A stretch of 64,000 nt of DNA from Erysipelotrichaceae bacterium (GCA_017539105.1 JAFYHQ010000024.1:1-64000), one strand, 5' to 3'; positions 8,764-17,393 are shown, numbered from the stretch's first letter. Notes: a model not told the origin generated them from the sequence alone. Numbers and translations are program-made.

Positions 8764-9747
8764 ATGATTGATTCGTTCGTACAGATACTGACAAATCCGA
8801 ATTTCTATGCGAATGTCGTAGCGGTGACTCCTCCGATCCTGCTGGCTGCTTTGGGTTGCGCGATTGCGGAAAAATCCAACTCGACCAATATGGGAATGGA
8901 AGGCATCATGCTGATCTCATCCCTGACCGGCGTGCTTGCTTCCTACTATATCGGACACAATAATCCTTGGCTGGAACTGATCGTTGCGATTGCCGTTGGC
9001 GGACTGTTAGGCTATCTTGTTGCCTTCTTTGCACTGAAACTCAGAGTCGATATCATTCTGGTCGGCATTGCCATGAACCTTCTGGGTTCCGGCGGTACCG
9101 CGTTCTTCATGTATGTATTTACAGGCGACAGAAGCTCGACCAACTCTCTGCAGACCGGCACTTTGCCGCAGATCAATATTCCATTCCTGCAAGATATTCC
9201 TGTCCTGGGACGGATTCTGTCCGGACAGAACATCCTGACTTATGTTTCGTATATCATGATCATCGTTCTGTCTTATCTTGTCTTTAAGACAAAACTGGGC
9301 TTAAGAATCAGAGCCGTCGGAGAAAATGCGAATGCCGCGGAATCGGTAGGTATTTCTTCCGTCAGGATCAAGACGATCGCTTTGATCATTTCAGGAATGC
9401 TCGGCGGCATGGCAGGTGCGTTCATGTCTTCTGCCTATGTTTCCTACTTTGCGAGAGATATCACGGCAGGACGCGGCTTTATCGGTCTGGCTGCCTGTTC
9501 CATGGGCGGCGCGAATCCGGTGCCTACCGCTCTGACTTCGATCCTCTTCGGTTTCTTCTATGCGCTGTCTAACTTTGCGCGTAATACGGGTATTTCCGAT
9601 AACCTGATCAAGATGTGGCCATATCTGGCTACGATCGTCGGCGTCGTCATCTACTCGATCAAGAAGACCAATGACGAGAAGAAGAGACTGGCGGGCGAAG
9701 CAGACGAAATCATAAAGAAGGAACACAGACATTCCGAGTTGCATTAG
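8764..9747 (+). CDS. Nucleoside ABC importer permease 2 (NupQ/YufQ-type)
   Basis: 327 residues, mostly hydrophobic, with about eight to nine membrane helices. Motifs NMGMEGIMLISS and RAVGENANAAESVGI are those of the second permease in BMP-type importers. It starts one base after the stop of permease 1, with GGAGGT as ribosome-binding site. It would pair with permease 1 to form the channel. A terminator follows, so the hydrolase downstream depends on read-through or on its own promoter. Confidence 0.88.
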   Translation: MIDSFVQILTNPNFYANVVAVTPPILLAALGCAIAEKSNSTNMGMEGIMLISSLTGVLASYYIGHNNPWLELIVAIAVGGLLGYLVAFFALKLRVDIILVGIAMNLLGSGGTAFFMYVFTGDRSSTNSLQTGTLPQINIPFLQDIPVLGRILSGQNILTYVSYIMIIVLSYLVFKTKLGLRIRAVGENANAAESVGISSVRIKTIALIISGMLGGMAGAFMSSAYVSYFARDITAGRGFIGLAACSMGGANPVPTALTSILFGFFYALSNFARNTGISDNLIKMWPYLATIVGVVIYSIKKTNDEKKRLAGEADEIIKKEHRHSELH

Positions 9748-9753
9748 TTTATC

Positions 9754-9777
9754 AGGCGGTCTTTGGACCGCCTTTTA
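9754..9777 (+). terminator. Terminator after the nucleoside importer permeases
   Basis: An 8-bp GC-rich stem (9754-9761 with 9766-9773) and a TTTG loop are followed by a short T tract. The next gene starts 20 bases later without a clear promoter, so some read-through is likely. Confidence 0.75.
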
Positions 9778-9796
9778 TAAAAACAGGAGAAGAATC

Positions 9797-10780
9797 ATGC
9801 GAAAAATAATCATTGATACAGATACCGGTTCCGATGACGCAGTAGCGATCATGATGTGTCTGAGAGAACCGTCGGTTGAGATCCTTGCGCTGACGACGGT
9901 AAGCGGAAATGTACCGGTGGAACAGGCGACACTGAACTGTCTGATGTCGGCGGAGATCGCGGTTGGCGTTGACAGGATGCCTCCCGTCTATGTCGGAGCG
10001 GATCGTCCTTTGATGAGGGATCGGGTCCATGCGCGCAATGTCCATGGCGACGATGGAATGTCGGACTGCGGTCTGATTCATCCGACGGCCAAACCGGTCG
10101 AAGGGATCCATGCCTGCGACGCGATCATCGATCTTGTCAGAAAGTATCCGGATGAAATCGAAATCGCTGTCATCGGTCCTGTAACCAATCTGGCTCTGGC
10201 GATGATGAAAGAGCCGGAAGTGATGAAACATCTCAAATGCATCTGGACCATGGGCACGACCGGATTCGGCAGAGGAAATACCACGCCGGTGAGTGAATTC
10301 AATGTCTATGCGGATCCCGAAGCATACAGGGTCATGATGGATTTCGGCGTCCACGTCTATGTGGGCGGCTATGACTTGTGCACAAGCGAAGCAGCCTGGT
10401 TCGATGAGGATACGGAACGATTGCTGAAATCAGGTACGAAAGCAGCGGAATATGCGGTATTATGTAACGAAAAGCTGGCGCAGTTCTGTCTGGCGATCGG
10501 CGGTCAGAGACGGATCGATCTTCCGGATGCGGTATCGTTATCGCCGATGCTGTGGAAGGATGTGATCGTCGCTTCGAGCGAATGCGTTTCTCATGTCTGT
10601 ACGGAACATAACGAGACTTACGGACAGGTCATTTTCTATGACGGAAGGATGCTGGCAGGTATGGGACCCGGTTTCGAGAATGGCTACTATGGCAAGAAGG
10701 AACCGAACTGCACCGTCATCTATGAAGTCGATAATGAACTGTATAAGCACCGGCTTGAGGAGCTTCTGGCCAGAGAGTAG
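9797..10780 (+). CDS. Inosine-uridine-type nucleoside hydrolase
   Basis: 327 residues, the normal length. The N-terminal calcium-binding motif DTDTGSDDAVAIM (residues 7-19) is diagnostic of nucleoside hydrolases, which cleave ribonucleosides to base and ribose. The later EFNVYADPEA segment matches the family's second ligand-binding loop. A cytoplasmic protein with no signal peptide. It directly follows the nucleoside importer, so import and cleavage of nucleosides form one salvage route. Purine or pyrimidine preference cannot be read off. The ribosome-binding site is AGGAG. Confidence 0.92.
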   Translation: MRKIIIDTDTGSDDAVAIMMCLREPSVEILALTTVSGNVPVEQATLNCLMSAEIAVGVDRMPPVYVGADRPLMRDRVHARNVHGDDGMSDCGLIHPTAKPVEGIHACDAIIDLVRKYPDEIEIAVIGPVTNLALAMMKEPEVMKHLKCIWTMGTTGFGRGNTTPVSEFNVYADPEAYRVMMDFGVHVYVGGYDLCTSEAAWFDEDTERLLKSGTKAAEYAVLCNEKLAQFCLAIGGQRRIDLPDAVSLSPMLWKDVIVASSECVSHVCTEHNETYGQVIFYDGRMLAGMGPGFENGYYGKKEPNCTVIYEVDNELYKHRLEELLARE

Positions 10781-10791
10781 AATGTCATATC

Positions 10792-10815
10792 AAAAGCGGG
10801 GGAAACCTCGCTTTT
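10792..10815 (+). terminator. Terminator after the nucleoside hydrolase gene
   Basis: A 10-bp stem with one G-T pair (10792-10801 with 10806-10815) closes a GAAA loop. The right arm ends in TTTT. It separates nucleoside salvage from the nadK operon. Confidence 0.65.
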
Positions 10816-10868
10816 CGATTCTCAGTTATATTGCGTTGCATGTGCTTTTGTGGTTGAATGAAAGTGGT

Positions 10869-11678
10869 ATGAAACTGTTTTTCTATCCGAATACGACCGA
10901 AGATCGTTATCTGCCGAAAATCAAGAGTGCCATCCATCAGCTGGAAGACAAAGGATGGGATTGCTCTTTGGGCCAGGCAGATTCTTTAAAGATCTATGGA
11001 GACGATTCTTATGCCCGTTTTACGATAGAAACGAGCGATATGATCGTCTCATTAGGGGGAGATGGAACGTTGCTTAGAGCGGCCCAGAATGCCGTAGAAT
11101 GCGATCTGCCATTGCTGGGAATCAATTGCGGACGTTATGGCAATCTCTGCGCCTACCGTTTGAATGAACTGGACTCTTTCGATCCCGCTTGCCTGATTGA
11201 AAACAAGACGACGCTTCTGGAAACAGCCATCAATGGCAAGACTTATCTTTCTGTCAATGATATCGTCATCGGAAAAGACTTTTTTGGCGGAACGATCGAT
11301 CTGCAGGTATCTTTCAAAGAAGAAACCGCATATCGTTTTATCGGCGACGGACTGATCATTTCTACGCCTGTCGGTTCCACAGGATATAACCGTTCCGCTC
11401 ATGGCAAAGTGCTTGCCTATGACGATGATCACTATGTCGTGACCGCGATCTGTCCGCACAATATTGATATCGATTCAACGGTATTGAAAGCAGAAGTAGC
11501 GACTTCGGTTGCGTTGATGAATAAGAAATATAGCGCTTCCATCTATATTGACGGAAGCTATATCGGACCATTCGAATCATTGAAGATCCAATGCAGCAAG
11601 CATCACCTGAGACTATTAAGAAGACAGGAATCATGCGATTCACAGCAATATGAACGGACAGGAGAGAAACATGTATAA
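10869..11678 (+). CDS. nadK: NAD kinase
   Basis: 269 residues. It phosphorylates NAD to NADP in the cytoplasm. The catalytic GGDGT motif lies at residues 63-67, and the downstream GSTGYNRSAHG is a variant of the usual GSTAYNKS ATP/NAD-binding segment. The frame is open further upstream, but those residues are unrelated to NAD kinase and overlap the hydrolase gene. The ATG at 10869 (MKLFFYPN) gives the family's normal N-terminus. The ribosome-binding site is weak. It overlaps nfnA by eight bases, so NADP synthesis is coupled to a transhydrogenase. Confidence 0.92.
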   Translation: MKLFFYPNTTEDRYLPKIKSAIHQLEDKGWDCSLGQADSLKIYGDDSYARFTIETSDMIVSLGGDGTLLRAAQNAVECDLPLLGINCGRYGNLCAYRLNELDSFDPACLIENKTTLLETAINGKTYLSVNDIVIGKDFFGGTIDLQVSFKEETAYRFIGDGLIISTPVGSTGYNRSAHGKVLAYDDDHYVVTAICPHNIDIDSTVLKAEVATSVALMNKKYSASIYIDGSYIGPFESLKIQCSKHHLRLLRRQESCDSQQYERTGEKHV

Positions 11679-12522
11679 GATCATTAGCAAGAAAGAACTG
11701 AATGCTTCTGTCACCCAGATGGAAATCGAAGCTCCCTTGGTTGCAAAAAAAGCCAAAGCGGGTCAGTTTATCATCTTGCGTGTCGATGAAGAAGGAGAGC
11801 GCATTCCTTTGACGGTAGCCGGAACGGATCCGGAAAAGGGAACGGTTAAGATCATTTTCCAGATCGTCGGAGCGACGACCGCAAGGCTGAATCATAAAAA
11901 AGAAGGCGATTTCCTGCAGGATTTTGTCGGTCCTTTGGGAGAGGCCACAAAAACGGAAGGAATCAGGAAAGTCTGCATCATCGGAGGCGGCGTGGGTTGT
12001 GCGATCGCCATGCCTGTGGCAGAAGCGTTTCATCGTCTGCAGGCGGACGTGACCGGAATCATCGGTTTCCGCAATAAAGAGATCGTGATCCTGGAAGAAG
12101 AGTTCAGCCGCTGCTGCAGCCGCCTATATGTCATGACCGATGATGGAAGCCATGGAAAGGCAGGTAATGTCACGATTCCTCTGAAAGAACTGCTGGAAGC
12201 AGAAGAATGTTTCGACGAGATCATTGCGATCGGTCCGCTGATCATGATGAAATTTGTCGTGGAAACGGCACGTCCTTATGATATCCCGGTAACGGTATCG
12301 ATGAATCCGATCATGATCGATGGCACCGGCATGTGCGGGTGCTGCAGGCTGACGCTGGTAAAAGAAGGGGAACGCGTCACGAAATTTGCCTGCGTGGATG
12401 GTCCTGATTTCAATGGCTATGAAGTCGATTTCGATGAAGCGATGTCCCGGAACCGCATGTACAATGATTTTGAACGTCATGCGTATGAAGAAACCTGCAA
12501 TCTGTTCAAGGAGGCTCGATAA
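11671..12522 (+). CDS. nfnA: NADH-dependent ferredoxin:NADP oxidoreductase subunit A (NfnA-like)
   Basis: 283 residues. FAD- and NAD-binding subunit with a ferredoxin-reductase fold. KAGQFIILRVDEEGERIPL is the flavin motif and IIGGGVGCAIAMPV the nucleotide-binding glycine loop. The C-terminal GTGMCGCCRL plus FACVDG supplies the [2Fe-2S] ligands. With NfnB it carries out flavin-based electron bifurcation between NADH, ferredoxin and NADP. The start at 11671 is chosen because AGGAG precedes it, and the ATG at 11650 has none. The same fold occurs in PyrK and sulfide dehydrogenase SudB, but pairing with the glutamate-synthase-like subunit fits Nfn. Confidence 0.85.
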   Translation: MYKIISKKELNASVTQMEIEAPLVAKKAKAGQFIILRVDEEGERIPLTVAGTDPEKGTVKIIFQIVGATTARLNHKKEGDFLQDFVGPLGEATKTEGIRKVCIIGGGVGCAIAMPVAEAFHRLQADVTGIIGFRNKEIVILEEEFSRCCSRLYVMTDDGSHGKAGNVTIPLKELLEAEECFDEIIAIGPLIMMKFVVETARPYDIPVTVSMNPIMIDGTGMCGCCRLTLVKEGERVTKFACVDGPDFNGYEVDFDEAMSRNRMYNDFERHAYEETCNLFKEAR

Positions 12523-13931
12523 TGGCGATCATTCCTAAGAAACATGTCATGCCGGTACAGGAACCGGAACTGCGGGCTCATAATTTTCAAGAAGTCGCAT
12601 TGGGCTACAGCGCTCAGATCGCGATCGAAGAAGCGAATCGCTGCCTGCATTGCGCAAATCAGCCATGCGTGAGCGGCTGTCCTGTGAATATCCATATTCC
12701 TGACTTTATCGAAAAGGTCAAAGAAGGAGATTTTGAAGAAGCTTATGCGATCATCAGCAAGAGTTCTTCTTTGCCTGCCGTCTGCGGCAGAGTCTGTCCG
12801 CAAGAAAAACAATGCGAATCGAAATGTACGCTTGGCATCCGTTTTGAACCGGTAGGGATCGGCTATCTGGAGCGTTTCGTTGCGGATCATCATAACAATG
12901 AATCTTTTTCCGATCCTGTTCCTGTTGAAACAAACGGTCACAAAGTGGCGATCATCGGTTCAGGTCCTTCCGGACTGACTTGTGCGGGAGATCTGGCAAA
13001 AAAAGGCTATGAAGTCACGGTCTTCGAAGCCTTGCATAAAGCGGGAGGCGTTCTGGTCTATGGCATTCCGGAATTCCGTCTGCCGAAAAAGATCGTCGAA
13101 AAAGAAGTCGATACGTTAAAAAAACTTGGCGCAAAGATACAGACAGATGTCGTTATCGGAAAGACATTGACGGTGGATGAACTGTTTGAAACAGGATACG
13201 AAGCAGTTTATATCGGATCGGGAGCAGGATTGCCTAATTTCATGAAGATTCCCGGAGAAGCCTTGAAAGGCGTGTATTCCGCCAATGAATTCCTCACCAG
13301 AACGAATCTGATGAAAGCATATGAAACGGATACGATGACACCGATCATGAAGGGCGGGAAAGTCGCGGTCGTCGGTGCAGGGAATGTGGCGATGGATGCG
13401 GCCCGTACGGCTTTACGGCTGGGCGCTGAGAAAGTGTATGTCGTCTATCGCCGTTCCATGGAAGAGCTGACAGCTCGTAAAGAGGAAGTCGAACATGCCA
13501 AGGAAGAAGGAATCGAATTCAGACTGCTGAATAATCCGATTGAGATCCTTGGTTATCACAACCTGGAAGATCCAAGAGATCCAAAAAACGGCTTCGTAAA
13601 AGGAATGCGGTGCATACGCATGGAACTGGGAGAACCGGATGCTTCGGGCAGAAGAAAGCCTGTTCCGATCGAAGGCTCCGAATTCGTGATCGATGTGGAT
13701 ACGGTGATCATGGCGATCGGCACTTCTCCGAATCCTCTGATCAAGAACACGACCGAAGGACTCGAAGTCAACAGCAAGGGCGGTATCATTATCGACGAGA
13801 ACGCCATGACGTCGCGTCAGGCAGTCTATGCCGGCGGAGACGCCGTAACCGGTTCCGCAACGGTCATCAGTGCGATGGGCGCAGGAAAAAAGGCAGCTGC
13901 TGCAATCGACGCTTATCTGAAACAGCTATAG
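12522..13931 (+). CDS. nfnB: NADPH-binding subunit NfnB (glutamate-synthase small-subunit-like)
   Basis: 469 residues. Two cysteine clusters for [4Fe-4S] centres are visible: Cys41, 44, 49, 53 and Cys88, 92, 98, 102. They are followed by an FAD-binding loop (IIGSGPSGLTCAGDL) and an NADPH-binding loop (VVGAGNVAMDAAR). Together with NfnA this is the bifurcating transhydrogenase. Called alone it would be annotated as NADPH-dependent glutamate synthase beta chain or GltA, but no glutamate synthase large subunit is present. The ATG overlaps the nfnA stop by one base (TAATG), with AAGGAGG upstream. Confidence 0.87.
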   Translation: MAIIPKKHVMPVQEPELRAHNFQEVALGYSAQIAIEEANRCLHCANQPCVSGCPVNIHIPDFIEKVKEGDFEEAYAIISKSSSLPAVCGRVCPQEKQCESKCTLGIRFEPVGIGYLERFVADHHNNESFSDPVPVETNGHKVAIIGSGPSGLTCAGDLAKKGYEVTVFEALHKAGGVLVYGIPEFRLPKKIVEKEVDTLKKLGAKIQTDVVIGKTLTVDELFETGYEAVYIGSGAGLPNFMKIPGEALKGVYSANEFLTRTNLMKAYETDTMTPIMKGGKVAVVGAGNVAMDAARTALRLGAEKVYVVYRRSMEELTARKEEVEHAKEEGIEFRLLNNPIEILGYHNLEDPRDPKNGFVKGMRCIRMELGEPDASGRRKPVPIEGSEFVIDVDTVIMAIGTSPNPLIKNTTEGLEVNSKGGIIIDENAMTSRQAVYAGGDAVTGSATVISAMGAGKKAAAAIDAYLKQL

Positions 13932-13937
13932 AAAATG

Positions 13938-13971
13938 ATCCTTGATCTGAAAATGATTAAGGATTTTTTTA
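13938..13971 (+). terminator. Terminator of the nadK-nfnAB operon
   Basis: A 10-bp stem with one G-T pair (13938-13947 with 13955-13964) and a 7-base loop is followed by a run of seven T. Confidence 0.85.
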
Positions 13972-14003
13972 TTTTCAAGTGAATAATGATTAGGAGGTAC
14001 AAA

Positions 14004-14699
14004 ATGATAAAGAAGATCCTGATCATTTTTTCAATCGTGCTGCTTTTATCTTTCAGCTTGTTTCTGTCGGTAAAGACTTATCTGGAATACCGCCAGGATT
14101 ATGTCGATGTCTGTGTGGCTTCGCATCAGATCAGCCAACGGACGCAGCTTTCCGATAAGGATATCGAAATCATCCGTTTGCCGAAACAGATATTGAATGA
14201 AGATGTTCTCAATGATCCTGAAATGATCAAGGGAAACTACGTAAAACTGTCTTATAGCATTCCGAAGGGTTCTTTGTTTTATAAGACGGCCTTGGAGAGC
14301 GATATCAGGGATCTGGCAAACACGTTGCTGATGAAGGGACAGGTCAATTACGATCTGTATACGGCAGAGGTCAAGATCAACAGCGGCAGTATCGCTACGG
14401 ATATGTATGTGGACCTGTATCTGACCGTTACCAGGAATGACAAGCCGATCAGCGATCTTTTGATCCGAGACTGCAGGATCACGGGTCTCTATGACAGCAA
14501 TGACAGGCAGATACTGAATTACGATCTCGATTCGAAAGTGCAGATCATTTCGCTGGCGATCGATGAAGATGAAGTCAGTATCATCAATAAAGCATTGAAA
14601 GTAGGAGAATTGTCTGTCATCGTCAGCAACAAGGCTTACCAGAATGCCGTCTACAGCACGTTAAATCGCGATTCCGCGGTATTAGAATATCTCGAGTGA
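14004..14699 (+). CDS. Membrane-anchored SAF-domain protein (CpaB/RcpC-like)
   Basis: 231 residues. One N-terminal transmembrane helix (about residues 5-25) precedes an SAF-type domain (VCVASHQISQRTQLSDKDIEIIRLP), the fold used by CpaB/RcpC pilus assembly proteins. The start at 14004 is supported by AGGAGG at 13992-13997. No pilin, TadA ATPase or secretin gene lies nearby, so a Flp-pilus role is not supported by context. The second half (SNKAYQNAVYSTLN) is unremarkable. The function in this organism is unknown. It is probably outside the membrane, facing the wall. Confidence 0.6.
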   Translation: MIKKILIIFSIVLLLSFSLFLSVKTYLEYRQDYVDVCVASHQISQRTQLSDKDIEIIRLPKQILNEDVLNDPEMIKGNYVKLSYSIPKGSLFYKTALESDIRDLANTLLMKGQVNYDLYTAEVKINSGSIATDMYVDLYLTVTRNDKPISDLLIRDCRITGLYDSNDRQILNYDLDSKVQIISLAIDEDEVSIINKALKVGELSVIVSNKAYQNAVYSTLNRDSAVLEYLE

Positions 14700-14702
14700 T
14701 GT

Positions 14703-14708
14703 TATGAT
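14703..14708 (+). promoter_or_regulatory. -10 box placed for a leaderless vanZ-like mRNA
   Basis: TATGAT ends six bases before the ATG at 14715, and no proper Shine-Dalgarno lies between. Transcription would start at or next to the start codon. The -35 region is weak, so this is weaker than the case at 40996. Confidence 0.5.
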
Positions 14709-14714
14709 TAGGTT

Positions 14715-15155
14715 ATGAAAAAAGCGATAAAAGCCGGATTGCTGCTGCTGTGGATGGGACTGATCTTTTATCTGTCTGCCCAGCCCGCGGCCGAATCGTC
14801 CGCCACTTCAGGTTCCACAGCCTTGCTGCTGTATCGCATTTATCGTTTGTTGGGACTGCATGGCGCAAGCGAAGCTGATTTTATGGACACCTATATGCGG
14901 CTGATTCGCAAATCGGCGCATCTGATTGAATTCATGATCCTGGGCATTCTCGTTTCCATCAATATCCGTGAATACAAGACTAAGCACGTTGTATTATGGT
15001 CTTTGCTTCTATCCGGCATCTATGCCATTTCCGATGAACTGCATCAGCTCTTTGTAACGAATCGGAGCTGTGAGATAACGGATATGCTGATCGACTGCGC
15101 GGGCGCTTTTCTTGGGGTCTTTCTTTGTCATATGATTCATGAATGGAAAAAATAA
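14715..15155 (+). CDS. VanZ-family membrane protein
   Basis: 146 residues with about four membrane helices. The family signatures are in order: FYLSAQ near the N-terminus, RKSAHLIEFMILGIL in the middle, SDELHQLFVTNRSCEITDMLIDCAGAFLG toward the end. VanZ homologues affect susceptibility to glycopeptides and lipoglycopeptides, but the biochemical function is not settled. Stand-alone copies without a van cluster are common in Firmicutes. Its end overlaps the next small gene by 13 bases. Confidence 0.85.
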   Translation: MKKAIKAGLLLLWMGLIFYLSAQPAAESSATSGSTALLLYRIYRLLGLHGASEADFMDTYMRLIRKSAHLIEFMILGILVSINIREYKTKHVVLWSLLLSGIYAISDELHQLFVTNRSCEITDMLIDCAGAFLGVFLCHMIHEWKK

Positions 15156-15478
15156 TCATCATTCTGCTGTTGCTTAGCGCTTGTGAGAAACACAGGACGA
15201 TGGCATGCGAACATTGGGAGAAGCAGAAACAGATCTATCTGGATATCGAAGCGGATTACGATCAGATCGATTCGATCCTCGTGAATGAAGTTTTCGTGAT
15301 CCCATATCATCTTTTGGCGAATGAGAACAGCATGGAAGATCTCAGGAACCAGCTGGATGATACCTATCATTTCGAAGAGAATAAGCTGATCCACAGCTAT
15401 TACTACGAGTTTGATGGCGTTTACAGTCTGTCGGCGACTGTGGATTATCTGAGGGACAAGAATTATGTCTGCCGATGA
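15143..15478 (+). CDS. Small putative lipoprotein of unknown function
   Basis: 111 residues. A very short hydrophobic signal (MEKIIIILLLLSAC) ends in a lipobox-like LSAC with Cys14. The mature part is acidic, rich in Tyr and Asp, and begins EKHRTMACEHW. I do not recognise a family. It overlaps vanZ by 13 bases and radC by 14, so translation is probably coupled. No clear Shine-Dalgarno precedes the ATG. It is a real gene by compact packing and a plausible signal, but the lipoprotein call rests on the short signal alone. Confidence 0.55.
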   Translation: MEKIIIILLLLSACEKHRTMACEHWEKQKQIYLDIEADYDQIDSILVNEVFVIPYHLLANENSMEDLRNQLDDTYHFEENKLIHSYYYEFDGVYSLSATVDYLRDKNYVCR

Positions 15479-16130
15479 ACTGATGCCCCGCGAGAAGGCG
15501 CTGAACTATGGAATCGCTTCTTTGGATAATAACGAGCTTCTGGCGCTGATCATCAAATCGGGCTATAAGGGACAGTCGGTCATGGAACTGACGCAGGATA
15601 TTCTGGACATGGCAAACGGTTTTGATAATCTTCTGAGTCTGACATACGAAGAACTGACCTCCATCAAGGGGATCAAACAGGCCAAGGCGCTGGAGCTTTT
15701 GGCGATTCTGGAGATCTATAAAAGGCTAAGCAATGTTGAGAAGATCAGCGAACCGTCTCTGGATCATCCCAAAAAGGTAGTGGAATGGCTGCGTTTTACG
15801 TTGGGATATGCGGATACGGAAGAATTCTTTGCAGTCTTCTTGGATGGCAAAGGAACGATCATCCGTTCCGAGATCCTGTACAAGGGCAACCGGCATTCCG
15901 CCAATATCGCCGTGGATGAAGTGATCCGGAAAGCATTGCTGCATAAAGCGTCCTATCTTCTGGTCGCGCATAATCATCCCAGCGGCAACATCAGTCCTTC
16001 GCAAGCCGATATCGATCTGACCGCCAAACTATCGGATGCCTGTAAGATGATGGGAATCCCATTGCTGGATCACATCATTGTCGGAAAAACCGACTATTTC
16101 AGTTTTAAGAACCACGATATGATAAAATGA
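15465..16130 (+). CDS. radC: RadC-family JAB/MPN domain protein
   Basis: 221 residues, the usual RadC length. An N-terminal helix-hairpin-helix part (TYEELTSIKGIKQAKALELLAI) is followed by the JAB1/MPN domain with the metal motif HNHPSGNISPSQADID (His-x-His and downstream Asp). Despite the name, a direct DNA-repair role for RadC is doubtful in other bacteria, and the metal site suggests hydrolase activity. The ATG lies inside the preceding small gene, with GAGGGA as ribosome-binding site. In many Firmicutes radC sits near mreB and cell-shape genes. Here it sits among envelope lipoproteins. Confidence 0.9.
   Translation: MSADELMPREKALNYGIASLDNNELLALIIKSGYKGQSVMELTQDILDMANGFDNLLSLTYEELTSIKGIKQAKALELLAILEIYKRLSNVEKISEPSLDHPKKVVEWLRFTLGYADTEEFFAVFLDGKGTIIRSEILYKGNRHSANIAVDEVIRKALLHKASYLLVAHNHPSGNISPSQADIDLTAKLSDACKMMGIPLLDHIIVGKTDYFSFKNHDMIK
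16123..16128 (+). promoter_or_regulatory. -10 box placed for a leaderless lipoprotein mRNA
   Basis: TAAAAT inside the last codons of radC ends six bases before the ATG at 16135, with no Shine-Dalgarno in the gap. A leaderless transcript is predicted. Read-through from radC is also possible. Confidence 0.45.
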
Positions 16131-16134
16131 ATCT

Positions 16135-16800
16135 ATGAAAAGATTCCTTCTTGCGCTGATCTGTCTGATCCTGTGTTCCTGTATGAACGTTACGGATCTT
16201 CAACAGTCTCTGACGGATGCTTTTGAGCTGGAAAGAGACGATTCCGCGGTACGTCGGAACAACTACACGAACTATGCGGATTATTACCTTCCCAGCGATA
16301 TGCAGGAATACGACTGCAATGAGATCTCTCATGTTTTCGTGTTCAACCGTTCAAAGATCATCATGGATATCAATATCGCCGGAATCATCAACGCGAAGTA
16401 CTATAGCAATGTGCGTATTTCCGATGAAGGCTTTTTCGATAAAGACAAGATCTGTTTCCAGAGAGACAGCAGTTTTCTGAAAACGGATGAAACCGAATAT
16501 CCCTATATCTGCAATGTCTATGAATATGAAGATGACTACCTTCTGTATTTCGTATGCGAGGATGCCATATTCTATGCTTTCACCAGCAAAGAGGATCTCT
16601 CAGCGCTTTGTTCGAGGATACTTCTGATCGCGAAGAGCCTGAATGTGAACCATACGGACATCGTCGCTGATTTCTCGTTCAAAGACGTCATCGACTATCA
16701 GAAGAAGCAGGTGAATCTGTTTGAAACAATCATGCCGGTCAATGGAAATATCAACGATTTCCTGATCGATCCCGTCGACAATAATAATGAAGGCGAATAA
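16135..16800 (+). CDS. Putative lipoprotein of unknown function
   Basis: 221 residues. The signal peptide MKRFLLALICLILCSC ends with a lipobox (LCSC, Cys16), so the protein is probably anchored on the outer face of the membrane. The mature part has many Tyr, Asp and Asn residues, a mixed alpha/beta look, and no motif I know. It starts four bases after radC. The next gene is an acidic cytoplasmic protein and then murC, so a wall- or envelope-related role is a contextual guess only. Confidence 0.65.
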   Translation: MKRFLLALICLILCSCMNVTDLQQSLTDAFELERDDSAVRRNNYTNYADYYLPSDMQEYDCNEISHVFVFNRSKIIMDINIAGIINAKYYSNVRISDEGFFDKDKICFQRDSSFLKTDETEYPYICNVYEYEDDYLLYFVCEDAIFYAFTSKEDLSALCSRILLIAKSLNVNHTDIVADFSFKDVIDYQKKQVNLFETIMPVNGNINDFLIDPVDNNNEGE

Positions 16801-16835
16801 AATATGTTGTACAATGTCTTTGTAGGAGCACGTAT

Positions 16836-17393
16836 ATGATCAGCGGTATTAAACAGAAATTTATCGATATTTTGTTTGAAAGAGATCCCGATCAGCCGCA
16901 GGAGCAGCCGGTTGTCGATATCACGACGGAACCTGAAGAGGTTGTCAGAAACTTCGATGCGAAGGATGTTTTGTATAAGACCAAGAGTTCCGCTTTCATC
17001 AATCTCGAAGAAACGATCGAAGAAGTACAGAAAGAGGACGATACCCCAAGGGATTATCAGTTTTCTCAGCAGATCTCTCCGATGTTTGGCGTGGTAAGGA
17101 ACGAAAACGATACGAACCGGGTCGTTGTGCAAAAGCAGGAAAAGGATGAAACGATGGTAAACAAACCGGATGATTCCCATCTGGATATCGTTACTTCGCC
17201 ATTCTTCGGATACGGACAGAATTACGTGATCAGACAGCAGGAAGATAGGATCAAAGAAGACGGCTATTCTTACGATCAGGATGACCCCTATATGCAGGGT
17301 CTTTATGAACATCCCGATATTCCATATGATGAGAACGAAGAACCGGTCGATGAAGAGATGAATCTGTTTGACGATTACGAGGACAGGCGATGA
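16836..17393 (+). CDS. Acidic, probably disordered protein with two S-P-x-F-G motifs
   Basis: 185 residues, strongly acidic and poor in hydrophobic residues outside short patches. A short N-terminal amphipathic stretch (MISGIKQKFIDILFER) could bind a membrane or partner. Two similar motifs, ISPMFG at 80-85 and TSPFFG at 120-125, are separated by a charged linker and look like short linear interaction motifs. There is no transmembrane helix. The start follows AGGAG at 16824-16828. The end overlaps murC by four bases (ATGA), so the two are translationally coupled and may act together in wall synthesis or division. I do not recognise the family. Confidence 0.7.
   Translation: MISGIKQKFIDILFERDPDQPQEQPVVDITTEPEEVVRNFDAKDVLYKTKSSAFINLEETIEEVQKEDDTPRDYQFSQQISPMFGVVRNENDTNRVVVQKQEKDETMVNKPDDSHLDIVTSPFFGYGQNYVIRQQEDRIKEDGYSYDQDDPYMQGLYEHPDIPYDENEEPVDEEMNLFDDYEDRR

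Noticed and set aside
10593-10868. Upstream extension of nadK by 92 codons
   Set aside because: It overlaps the nucleoside hydrolase gene and a terminator, and the residues do not resemble NAD kinase.
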